From an uncultured Chlorobiota bacterium (lineage in GTDB: Bacteria; Bacteroidota; Kapaibacteriia; OLB7), in the NCBI GenBank assembly GCA_946481475.1, contig CAMLOB010000082.1:1-11052 (forward strand): a stretch of DNA of 11,052 nt. Direction: 5' to 3'. The notes under the pieces are model-generated. The model ran no database searches. It saw only the letters and a list, made by a program, of their open reading frames with translations, and had not been told where the DNA came from. The translations under genes and the position numbers were made by a program. Below, in pieces: positions 1 through 6,468 of this stretch; position 1 is the first letter of the stretch, and the number at the start of each line of letters is the position of its first letter.

Positions 1-25
1 ATAAGCTTTACGGATTCGGAACAGC

Positions 26-562
26 TCACGGGCACTGTACATAGTAAGGCTCCCGCACGTCGATCACCTCATAGATATAGATCATCATCCCCTCATAGTT
101 CAACGTGACGCACGGATCCGAAGCAAGCTTCCTGAAGACAGCACCTCTGACCGTTATAAAGAGCGGCTCGAATGACGGTGATTTCAGAGGATCGAGATAG
201 TCAAGAGAGTCTTCAGGATACCGGGAAGCCAGATATCGCCTCATTGGAGATTCAATGATTGAATCGCGTTCAAGAAAACTATCTATGGGGCGGCAGACCA
301 CCCAGCCTTTAACAGCATAGAAGTATCTAGGAAATCCGTGCCCCTGATCAATGTCTCGTTCATCCTTTGGAGTCAAGACCGAATCGCATGGATACAACAC
401 AGGATTCGGCGAGTTATCCGATCCGGAAAGATACAGTCCGGAGTACTCCTTGACCTGCAAACGTTGTCTTGCCGACTCCAGAACTTCCTGAAGAAGGGCA
501 TCCTCCGTGCAGGAAATGAAAGCTATCATACAGAACAAACAAGGCGGAATAAGCCGCATCAT
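26..562 (-). CDS. Putative lipoprotein of unknown function
   Basis: This 178-aa protein is not one I recognise. It starts with two Met codons (560-562 and 557-559), then a short hydrophobic stretch ending in FISC, with Cys18 as the likely lipidation site, followed by the acidic residues TED. That suggests an exported lipoprotein, although the lipobox is not canonical. An AGGGG stretch 7 bases before the first ATG could serve as a ribosome binding site. The mature part is soluble-looking, with no membrane segment, and is rich in Tyr, Pro and Asp. It includes four further Cys residues outside the signal (near residues 59, 90, 149 and 177), so a disulfide-stabilised fold is possible. The gene looks less GC-rich than comM or E1, as does the next lipoprotein gene. 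It may be a fast-evolving or acquired gene. Function is unknown; confidence covers the reading frame and export signal only. Confidence 0.6.
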   Translation of the reverse strand: MMRLIPPCLFCMIAFISCTEDALLQEVLESARQRLQVKEYSGLYLSGSDNSPNPVLYPCDSVLTPKDERDIDQGHGFPRYFYAVKGWVVCRPIDSFLERDSIIESPMRRYLASRYPEDSLDYLDPLKSPSFEPLFITVRGAVFRKLASDPCVTLNYEGMMIYIYEVIDVREPYYVQCP

Positions 563-588
563 AATCGTGCCCCTTTATCATTTTGAGG

Positions 589-600
589 TCATTGCAATGA
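589..600. promoter_or_regulatory. 12-bp perfect palindrome upstream of lipoprotein gene
   Basis: TCATTGCAATGA is a perfect 12-bp palindrome 26 bases upstream of the start of the lipoprotein gene that begins at 562. Its position fits an operator or the start region of the transcript, but no matching consensus promoter is visible beside it. The regulatory role is inference. Confidence 0.25.
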
Positions 601-728
601 ACGGGCGTTTCCTTTGAAAACCGCAAACGATATTCGGGAACTGTGGAATATCCTGTCTCCCAACAGAATGAAAACGTTTCGAATCGGAATCCATACCATT
701 CCTCCTCTCTCCAAGACCATCATAACGG

Positions 729-1280
729 TCAAAGGGGAACGACATATCGCTTGAAGTTCAAACGTTTCGCCTGGAGACTATCACCGTAGGACCATGGCAC
801 GCCGATCACCTGCCGACCGACTGCTTCAATCGAATCTGCTCCGACACCGATTGCCAGTACATTGGTGTCGATCACCGATGCCACCTTCTTCGGGTCAACG
901 ATCATGGATTCGTTCATACGGAACGGAATACGATACGGAGCTTTTCCCTCTCTGTCCGGAAAGGGATAAAGTTCCAGGAACAAGGTATCCCCGATCGGAT
1001 AGGAAGCAAAGCGATGCCCCCTAACGACATCATTGGCAAGATCAGTCGACCAGGATTCACCCCCAGGAGCGACAACACGCAGTCGGGCCAGATAACTGCC
1101 TTTGTAATCATCCCCCGGACCAACCGATACGGTAAGAACAATCGAATCGCTCCGAGCGGGAATCGTGTTTTTCTCTACCGAATCCGAATGGGCAAACCGC
1201 TTCCCTTCATCACTGCAACCGAAGAGCGGCAGGATAAAGAGAGCCGGGCAAATCCGTAGTAGTTTCGCTTCGGTTTTCAT
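729..1280 (-). CDS. Putative lipoprotein of unknown function
   Basis: This protein is 183 aa from the ATG at 1278-1280. The frame is open to 1328, but starting at the internal Met gives a normal lipoprotein signal: MKTEAK, a hydrophobic core, then LPLFGC with Cys22 as the lipidation site and SDEGKR after it. The extra 16 residues would bury this signal, so I prefer the shorter form. Neither start has a clear Shine-Dalgarno site. The mature part is soluble and beta-rich in appearance (IVLTVSVG, LFLELYPF), which may be a small Ig-like or lipocalin-like domain, but I cannot name a family. It follows the other unknown lipoprotein's orientation, with a gap of about 165 bp between them, and is divergent from comM with a repeat copy in between. 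No terminator is obvious downstream. Confidence 0.6.
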   Translation of the reverse strand: MKTEAKLLRICPALFILPLFGCSDEGKRFAHSDSVEKNTIPARSDSIVLTVSVGPGDDYKGSYLARLRVVAPGGESWSTDLANDVVRGHRFASYPIGDTLFLELYPFPDREGKAPYRIPFRMNESMIVDPKKVASVIDTNVLAIGVGADSIEAVGRQVIGVPWSYGDSLQAKRLNFKRYVVPL

Positions 1281-1353
1281 TGCTACTTGGTTGAATTGAG
1301 TTATTTGAATCATACTGTTGAGAGACATGTTGATCGGGAAGAGACATTCCCGG

Positions 1354-1540
1354 TTATCAAACAGACCGCAGATTAAACAGATGCGACGGATTCACGCAGA
1401 CCGGATCCGTGCAAATCCGTTCTATCCGTCTGATCCGCGTACAATCTCCCGGGACGTTCCCGGCAATAGTACACGAACGACACGGATTCAATCATTCGAC
1501 ATTCAAAAATCGCCAATCGAAAATCCCCATTCGCCATTCC
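1354..1540 (-). repeat. Dispersed intergenic element, copy A (inverted)
   Basis: This is one of three related copies in the window; read on the minus strand it aligns with 3351-3552 and 7379-7582. The complement of 1514-1540 is identical over 27 bases to 7379-7405. In minus-strand order it has six 7-bp CGATTNT-like units, a shortened left array of ATCCGTGT-like units, a central hairpin (CCGGGA at 1449-1454 pairing with TCCCGG at 1458-1463), and a right array whose ATCCG cores start on the plus strand at 1405, 1415, 1424 and 1433. Compared with copy B it lacks about 19 bp, two units, from the left array. It fills the gap between the divergent lipoprotein and comM genes and happens to be open in the comM frame. 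Confidence 0.85.
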
Positions 1541-1596
1541 CAAATTCCTCCTATCTTTTCGGATCATTACCCGAAACCCTTAACCCTGACATCACC

Positions 1597-3138
1597 ATGA
1601 TTTCACAACTCCGTTCCGCCGGCACGCTCGGCATCGATGCCTTTCCGATTGACGTGGAGACGCACGTCGACAAGCAGCTTTTCGCATTCAACATCGTCGG
1701 GCTTCCCGACAACGCCGTCAGAGAGAGTCGCGAGCGGATCATGGCGGCGATCAAGAACAGCGGACTCGACATGCCCGGCAGGAAATATACCGTCAATCTG
1801 GCTCCGGCCGATGTCCGGAAGGAAGGTTCCGCGTTCGATCTGCCGATAGCCCTCGGCATCCTCACAGCCACCGAACAGATTCCCGCGTCGGCGCTGGAAG
1901 AGACGCTCGTCCTGGGCGAACTCGCCCTCGACGGCAGTCTCCGTCCGGCCCGCGGCGCACTGCCGGTCTCGATCGAGGCGAAGCGTGAAGGGATGAAGCG
2001 GATCATCCTCCCGCTGGCAAACGCCGAGGAGGCGGCACTGGTCGAGGGGATCGAGGTCATCGCCGTCGAGTCGCTCGGCAACGCCGTCTCGTTTCTCACC
2101 GGAAGGGAAACGATCGCGCCCTATCAGGTAGACCGCCAGGCCCTCTTCACCCCCGACTCCGCACCGACGCTCGACCTTTCGGATGTGAAGGGACAGGAGA
2201 ACGTCAAGCGTGCGTTTGAAGTTGCTGCCGCCGGGGGACATAACCTCATCATGGTCGGTCCCCCCGGGGCCGGAAAGACGATGATTGCCAAACGACTCCC
2301 CTCCATCCTCCCCCCGATGACGTTCGACGAGGCGCTGGAGACGACGAAGATCCACTCGGTGGCCGGAATGCTGCCGGAGAAGACCGCCCTGATCACCGAA
2401 CGACAGTTCCGGAGTCCGCACCACACGATCTCCGACGCAGCCCTCGTCGGCGGCGGCATGGGGGTTGCCCGTCCGGGCGAAATTTCCCTTGCCCACCACG
2501 GCGTCCTCTTTCTGGACGAACTTCCGGAGTTTGCGCGGAACGCACTGGAGGTGCTCCGACAGCCGCTGGAGGACAACCGGATCACGATCAGCCGGACGAA
2601 GCTGAGCCTGACCTTCCCCTGCAACTTCATGCTCGTCGCCAGCATGAATCCGTGTCCCTGCGGGAACTTCGGCAACCCGAACGCCCAGTGCAACTGCTCG
2701 CCGGTCAACATCCAGCGCTACATGTCCAAGGTCTCCGGTCCGCTGCTCGACAGGATCGACATCCACATCGAGGTGGCGGCGGTGAAGTATCAGGAGTTGT
2801 CGTCGGAACGGCGGGGAGAGGAATCGACGTCGGTGCGTGAACGGGTGGTAAAAGCGCGGGAGGTGCAGGCCCGGAGGTTCGACGAAAATCCGGAGGTCTT
2901 CAAGAATGCCGACATGGGATCGAAAGATATTCGGGCACACTGCACGCTCGACTCTGCCGGACAGGACCTCTTGAAGATGGCGATGAACCGTCTCGGCCTC
3001 TCGGCCCGTGCCTATGATCGCATCCTGAAAGTCTCGCGGACCATCGCCGATCTGGCCGGTGAGGAACGCATCGGCCCGGAACATCTCTCCGAAGCGATCC
3101 AGTACCGGAGTCTGGACCGGCAGTTCTGGAATGTGTGA
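1597..3138 (+). CDS. comM: ComM/YifB-family Mg-chelatase-like AAA+ ATPase
   Basis: This is a cytoplasmic AAA+ ATPase. In naturally competent bacteria the family acts as a hexameric helicase promoting branch migration when transformed DNA recombines. The chosen ATG gives 513 aa, the usual family length, and the family-typical N-terminus (RSAGTLGIDAFPIDVE, then FNIVGLPDNAVRESRERI). The frame stays open upstream for 93 codons, but that stretch is repeat copy A. Residues 1-170 form the ChlI-type N-terminal domain. The AAA+ core has Walker A GPPGAGKT (221-228) and Walker B VLFLDE (303-308). A four-Cys cluster, NPCPCG (351-356) with CNCSP (365-369), is characteristic of the family and may bind zinc. 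The C-terminal Mg-chelatase domain ends at RSLDRQFWNV. All key residues are present. No clear Shine-Dalgarno site precedes the start. It is transcribed alone, convergent with the E1 gene. The family is widespread, so the gene does not by itself prove competence. Confidence 0.95.
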   Translation: MISQLRSAGTLGIDAFPIDVETHVDKQLFAFNIVGLPDNAVRESRERIMAAIKNSGLDMPGRKYTVNLAPADVRKEGSAFDLPIALGILTATEQIPASALEETLVLGELALDGSLRPARGALPVSIEAKREGMKRIILPLANAEEAALVEGIEVIAVESLGNAVSFLTGRETIAPYQVDRQALFTPDSAPTLDLSDVKGQENVKRAFEVAAAGGHNLIMVGPPGAGKTMIAKRLPSILPPMTFDEALETTKIHSVAGMLPEKTALITERQFRSPHHTISDAALVGGGMGVARPGEISLAHHGVLFLDELPEFARNALEVLRQPLEDNRITISRTKLSLTFPCNFMLVASMNPCPCGNFGNPNAQCNCSPVNIQRYMSKVSGPLLDRIDIHIEVAAVKYQELSSERRGEESTSVRERVVKAREVQARRFDENPEVFKNADMGSKDIRAHCTLDSAGQDLLKMAMNRLGLSARAYDRILKVSRTIADLAGEERIGPEHLSEAIQYRSLDRQFWNV

Positions 3139-3217
3139 GTTCGAGTTCGTAGAGAGGAGAGTTGAGAGTGTATAGAGTGTGGGAGGCTGGGGTAATCCCG
3201 TGCTCCACTCCGCATTG

Positions 3218-3259
3218 CGATTGTCGATTTTCAATTGGCGATTGACCATTGGCGAATGA
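3218..3259 (+). repeat. Stand-alone 7-bp-unit module
   Basis: Six consecutive 7-bp units (3218-3224 CGATTGT, 3225-3231 CGATTTT, and so on, ending CGAATGA at 3253-3259) run in register for 42 bp. The same module, also six units and in two cases ending CGAATGA, opens the large repeat copies A and C. Copy B has a slightly shortened version. Here it occurs without the ATCCG arrays, so it can move or persist as a separate module. The flanks match the flank of copy B (CCACTCC before both), which suggests a local duplication. Confidence 0.7.
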
Positions 3260-3264
3260 TCGCG

Positions 3265-3289
3265 GTAGCCGGCGGGTTTAGCCCGACGG
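3265..3289 (+). repeat. REP-like GTAG hairpin
   Basis: GTAG at 3265-3268 is followed at once by an imperfect hairpin: CCGGCGGG at 3269-3276 pairs with CCCGACGG at 3282-3289, with one G-A mismatch and a TTTAG loop. A GTAG tetranucleotide at the foot of a GC-rich hairpin is the classical layout of REP sequences mobilised by RAYT (Y1) transposases. No RAYT gene is in the window. Assignment as REP is inference from architecture. Confidence 0.45.
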
Positions 3290-3296
3290 CGGGACT

Positions 3297-3322
3297 CCCG
3301 GAGAGATCCGGGCTCCTCCGGG
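3297..3322 (+). other. Competing GC-rich hairpins downstream of comM
   Basis: CCCGG at 3297-3301 can pair with CCGGG at 3308-3312 (6-base loop). The longer CCCGGAG at 3297-3303 can instead pair with CTCCGGG at 3316-3322. No T-run follows on either strand, so this is not a standard intrinsic terminator, and none is visible for comM. The 3139-3217 stretch before it holds a GA-rich sequence with no gene that I can see. Confidence 0.4.
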
Positions 3323-3350
3323 CAATCCTGTTCCCCACTCCAAGCTGCGA

Positions 3351-3552
3351 AGGCCGATTTTCAATTTTCGACTGGCGATTTGTGATTGTCGATGATTGAA
3401 TCCGTGTTGATCCGTCCGATCCGTGTCATCCGTGTACCATTTCCGAGGACTTCCCGGGAGATTGTATACGAATCAGCCGGATGCGACGGATCGCCACAGA
3501 TCTGATCTGCGCAAATCCGTCCTATCTGTGGGATCTGCGGTCTATTGTCAAA
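3351..3552 (+). repeat. Dispersed intergenic element, copy B
   Basis: Same family as 7379-7582, same orientation. It begins with 7-bp units (from 3355), then ATCCG cores at 3400, 3410, 3419 and 3428 (spacing 10, 9, 9). A degenerate GC-rich centre follows (CCCGGGAGATTGTATACG region, about 3452-3470), then inverted CGGAT cores at 3478 and 3487, and a tail of ATCTG/ATCCG units to about 3540. The left array and the reverse complement of the right array agree at about 21 of 29 positions, so a long interrupted hairpin can form. It sits between the convergent 3' ends of comM and the E1 gene and ends about 20 bp from the E1 stop codon. Confidence 0.85.
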
Positions 3553-3570
3553 CGAGGCACCGCCGGCTTC

Positions 3571-3933
3571 TCACCGATAGAACATCGGGTATGTCTTCGA
3601 ATCGGCCTCGTTCATGATGTCGTAGACCGCCTCGAAGATATGCTCGGCGAACGGCTTCGACCAGTAGCTTCCGTCCGAACCGTAGGCCGGACGATGTTCC
3701 CGTGCCGAAAGGGTCTTCGGATCGGAGTCCAGCCAGCGCCATCCCCCCTGCTCCTCCAGCACCTTCTGCATCATGTAGGCGGTGGTCCCTCCCGGCACAT
3801 CCTCGTCCAGGAAGAGGACACGGTTGGTCTTCTTCAGCGACTCGACGATCTTCCCGTGAATATCGAACGGCAGCAGCGACTGCACATCGACGATCTCGAT
3901 TTCCACACCGACTCCGCTCAGCAGATCGGCACG
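3571..3933 (-). pseudogene. Detached C-terminal fragment of E1-beta (transketolase C-terminal domain)
   Basis: This minus-strand frame opens after a TGA at 3934-3936 and encodes RADLLSGVGVEIEIVDVQSL onward to KTYPMFYR. It is the C-terminal transketolase-type domain of a fused 2-oxoacid dehydrogenase E1: the pieces IVDVQSLLPFD, KTNRVLFLDEDVPGG, TAYMMQKVLEEQGG and HRPAYGSDGSYWSKP are typical of that family. It should be continuous with the upstream gene ending at 3918 but is in a different frame, with 16 bases of overlap. A GTG at 3904-3906 could start a 111-aa peptide, but such a fragment would lack its own function. I regard it as the broken tail of the E1 gene; whether the break is real or a sequence error cannot be decided here. 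Confidence 0.8.
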
Positions 3934-6062
3934 TCACGCCCCTCCCGGATCACCTCCGGCACACCGAGCGGAACCGTGAGCGTGTCGATGTTCTTCGGCA
4001 GCGGTTCGCGCAAACGGTAGCCGCTCAGGACCTCCACAAGAAGAGCCGGTTCATCGCTCTGGAAGAGCGTGTTGTAGAACCCGGCCGCCTGCGTCATGTT
4101 GCGCGGCACCAGCACGTGCATCCCCCGGACAAGGTTGATGATGCCGGCCATCGGCGAACCGGAGTGCCAGATTCCCTCAAGCCGGTGTCCCCGCGTCCGG
4201 ATGATTGCCGGAGCCTTCTGTCCCCCTTTCGTCCGGTACTGCACCGTCGCCAGATCATCCGACATAATCTGCAACGCATAGAGGAGATAATCCAGATACT
4301 GTATCTCGGCAATCGGCCGCAATCCCCGCATCGCCATGCCGATCGCCTGACCGACAATCGTCACCTCGCGGATGCCCGTATCGCTGACGCGGAGCAGGCC
4401 GTGCTTCGCCTGCAATCCGGCAAATCCCTGATCGACGTCGCCGAGCTGTCCGACATCCTCGCCGAAAGCGATGATTCTCGGATCACGCCTCAGTGCGGCA
4501 TCGAAGCAATGGTTCAGAATTTCAAATCCCTTCAGTCGCTCCGGATTCTCGTCGTACTCCGGCCTGATCTCCTTCACCCGCAGAGCCGACATGTCCGATT
4601 CGCTGTAAAGATGACTGCCGAAGCGTTCCCGATTGATCCGGTCATACTCGTCACGGAATTCAATCAACGGCTTGCGGACTTCCGGTTTCTCCTTCCGTGC
4701 AGCGATCAGCGCCCGGTTGATCGTCTTCATCACATCCAGACGGTAGATCGCTCCCCGCGTGTTCCGAAGTTCGTCGGCAATCTTCTTTATGTCGGAAGAT
4801 GCCGAAGAAGCCGCCGCCATTTCGTCGACAAGGCTCAGCACCTGTTCCACATCTTCGGTGATCGGCTGAAGGTATTCCTCCCACGCCGCCGTCTGCTCGT
4901 TCCGGACATATTCGATCGCCTCCTCGTCGATCCGGTCAAGCTCCTCGACCGTCGCCAGCCCCTCATCGATCATCCAGGCCCGCATCCGGGTCAGCGGATC
5001 GAAATCGATCTCCCACTGCAACCGTTCCGGACTCTTGTACCGCTCGTGACTCCCCGAGGTGGAGTGTCCCTGCGGCTGCGTCACCTCCGTCACGTGGACC
5101 AGTGCAGGCACATGCTCCTCGCGTGCCCGTTCGGTCGCCTTCCGGTAGGTCTCCACCAGTGTCGGATAATCCCATCCCTTCACCACGTGGACATCATAGC
5201 CGGTCTTGTCCCCTTCTTTCATCTGCAACCCGGCAAGAACTTCCGAGACGCTCCCCTTGGTCATCTGGAATTCGTTCGGAACGGAGATGCCGTATCCGTC
5301 ATCCCAGACCGAGATGACGGCCGGAGATTTGAGAACGCCGATGGCGTTGACCGCCTCGAAGAACATCCCCTCGGCAGCACTCGCGTTGCCGATCGTGCCG
5401 AAGGCCACCTCGTTGCCGTTGTCGGAGAACTTGCCGTAGTCCTCCCACTCCTTCAGTTCGTCCAGCTCCCGGTAGAGTCGCGAAGCGTAGGCCAGACCGA
5501 CCAGGCGGGGCATCTGCGAACCGGTCGGCGAAACGTCTGCCGAGGTGTTGTACATCTCCGTCTGACTCCGCCACGATCCGTCCGGGTTCAACTGCCGGTT
5601 GGCGAAGTGCCCGTTCATCTGGCGACCGGCCGAGGCCGGATCGGCTTCCACATCGGTGTTGGCGTAGAGCTGTGCGAAGAACTCACGGATGGTGGTGATG
5701 CCGAGCGTCAGCATCAGCGTCTGATCCCGGTAGTATCCCGAGCGGGTATCCCCATGCCGGAACGAGTGAGCCATGGCCACCTGGGCGATCTCCTTGCCGT
5801 CGCCGAAGATGCCGAACTTCGCCTTGCCGGTCAGCACCTCCTTCCGTCCCAGCAGACTCGCCTCGCGGCTCTGCCGGGCGATGGTGTAATCGCGGATCAC
5901 CTCCTCACGATCCCACGCAGCCCCCTTTGCCGAAGAATCGGATTCCTTTTTCCGGTTTTCTCCGTGTCCGTTTTCGACCGGGCCACCGGCCGTCTTTCCC
6001 TTTCCTCGTCCGGTTCGCTGCGAGGTTCTGCTCTTCTGTTGTGTACTTTCCGAATCAGCCAT
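3918..6062 (-). CDS. Fused E1 alpha/beta 2-oxoacid (branched-chain-type) dehydrogenase, 3' end broken
   Basis: This is the thiamine-diphosphate-dependent E1 of a 2-oxoacid dehydrogenase complex, which decarboxylates the 2-oxoacid and passes the acyl group to lipoyl-E2. Alpha and beta chains are in one polypeptide, as is common in Bacteroidota and relatives. The ATG at 6060-6062 gives 714 aa before the TGA. A charged, low-complexity tail of about 45 residues precedes the alpha domain, and starts further upstream would only add unrelated sequence. The TPP region is GTIGNASAAEG with SVWDDGYGISVPNEF (about 222-265). The beta domain includes FGEDVGQLGDV (from about 533), IAEIQYLDYLLYA and RTRGHRLEGIWHSG. 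The protein should continue into the 3571-3933 fragment, but the reading frame is lost after GRDV. The conserved TYG-containing stretch expected there is absent, consistent with loss of about 46 bases. The substrate (branched-chain 2-oxoacids or pyruvate) is not certain, and no E2/E3 genes are adjacent. Confidence 0.88.
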   Translation of the reverse strand: MADSESTQQKSRTSQRTGRGKGKTAGGPVENGHGENRKKESDSSAKGAAWDREEVIRDYTIARQSREASLLGRKEVLTGKAKFGIFGDGKEIAQVAMAHSFRHGDTRSGYYRDQTLMLTLGITTIREFFAQLYANTDVEADPASAGRQMNGHFANRQLNPDGSWRSQTEMYNTSADVSPTGSQMPRLVGLAYASRLYRELDELKEWEDYGKFSDNGNEVAFGTIGNASAAEGMFFEAVNAIGVLKSPAVISVWDDGYGISVPNEFQMTKGSVSEVLAGLQMKEGDKTGYDVHVVKGWDYPTLVETYRKATERAREEHVPALVHVTEVTQPQGHSTSGSHERYKSPERLQWEIDFDPLTRMRAWMIDEGLATVEELDRIDEEAIEYVRNEQTAAWEEYLQPITEDVEQVLSLVDEMAAASSASSDIKKIADELRNTRGAIYRLDVMKTINRALIAARKEKPEVRKPLIEFRDEYDRINRERFGSHLYSESDMSALRVKEIRPEYDENPERLKGFEILNHCFDAALRRDPRIIAFGEDVGQLGDVDQGFAGLQAKHGLLRVSDTGIREVTIVGQAIGMAMRGLRPIAEIQYLDYLLYALQIMSDDLATVQYRTKGGQKAPAIIRTRGHRLEGIWHSGSPMAGIINLVRGMHVLVPRNMTQAAGFYNTLFQSDEPALLVEVLSGYRLREPLPKNIDTLTVPLGVPEVIREGRDVPIC

Positions 6063-6144
6063 GTGAAGCGCTTCTATGAATGACGAATGTGGCGACGTGT
6101 CGAACACCGGGCATTCTCCGTTTGCGCGGAGAGGTGCCGAAGAA

Positions 6145-6205
6145 GATGCCGGAATACATGGAATATACCTTCGATATGATTCGATATGAACGGTATACCG
6201 GCATC
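6145..6205. promoter_or_regulatory. Nested inverted and tandem repeats upstream of E1
   Basis: GATGCCGGAATAC at 6145-6157 and GTATACCGGCATC at 6193-6205 form a 13-bp inverted repeat with a single mismatch and a 35-bp interior. Inside lies a perfect tandem repeat of TTCGATATGA (6170-6179 and 6180-6189), and the right arm overlaps the perfect palindrome CGGTATACCG (6191-6200). The whole block coincides with the candidate E1 promoter, so it may be a regulator binding region. No known operator is recognised. Confidence 0.4.
6162..6190 (-). promoter_or_regulatory. Candidate promoter of the E1 gene
   Basis: On the minus strand TTCATA (6185-6190) and TATATT (6162-6167) are separated by 17 bp, a sigma-70-like arrangement with 4/6 and 5/6 consensus matches. 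A transcript would start near 6155, giving a leader of about 90 bases to the ATG at 6062. The tandem TTCGATATGA repeat fills the spacer. Confidence 0.35.
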
Positions 6206-6318
6206 GGGACGAAGAATATACACACCAGAGGCAATTCCCCCGACTTTTCCCCTGTGTGAAACCGTTGCACGAAAAGGGAGAAATTGTCCCGATTTGGAAT
6301 ATCCGCACCGGAATCCAC

Positions 6319-6353
6319 AAAAAAAAGCTGCGTCCCGGCATCGGAACGCAGCT
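6319..6353 (-). terminator. Intrinsic terminator after the transposase-like HTH gene
   Basis: On the minus strand an 8-bp stem, AGCTGCGT (complement of 6346-6353) with ACGCAGCT (complement of 6326-6333), continues inward past one mismatch for 3 more pairs. A run of eight T (complement of 6319-6326) overlaps its foot. This is a textbook rho-independent terminator. It lies about 115 bases past the stop codon at 6469 and separates that gene from the E1 promoter. Confidence 0.88.
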
Positions 6354-6435
6354 CTCCAGAGATGACATCCAGCATGTATCGTCACCATCTCTGTCCCGAT
6401 TATGTTCGGATCTCCGGCAATCGCCGGTTCCCCGA

Positions 6436-6465
6436 CACCGTCGCGCCCGACGGTGCCGGGCGCGA
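6436..6465. other. Mutually exclusive hairpins just after a stop codon
   Basis: TCGCGCCCG (6441-6449) pairs perfectly with CGGGCGCGA (6457-6465) in a 9-bp stem with a 7-base loop. CACCGTC (6436-6442) pairs perfectly with GACGGTG (6449-6455), using the loop of the first. The two cannot form together. They begin only 3 bases past the TAG at 6469-6471 on the minus strand. A third small hairpin, CCGGC/GCCGG, lies at 6414-6427. There is no T-run, so they may protect the transcript's 3' end rather than terminate it. Confidence 0.45.
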
Positions 6466-6468
6466 TTG

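Noticed and set aside
1603..3249. 548-codon open frame on the minus strand opposite comM
   Set aside because: It is the antisense shadow of comM in GC-rich sequence; the translation is rich in Arg, Gly and His with no family motifs, while the plus strand has a complete, recognisable protein.
3218..3552. CRISPR array
   Set aside because: The short units are 7-10 bp without unique spacers of constant length, and there are no cas genes.
3900..3945. Programmed ribosomal frameshift in the E1 gene
   Set aside because: No slippery heptamer is visible, and about 15 conserved residues are missing at the junction, which a frameshift would not restore.
3702..6083. 793-codon open frame on the plus strand opposite the E1 gene
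   Set aside because: Shadow of the E1 gene; its composition (very high Arg, His, Pro) is typical of an antisense frame, and the minus strand encodes clear E1 motifs.
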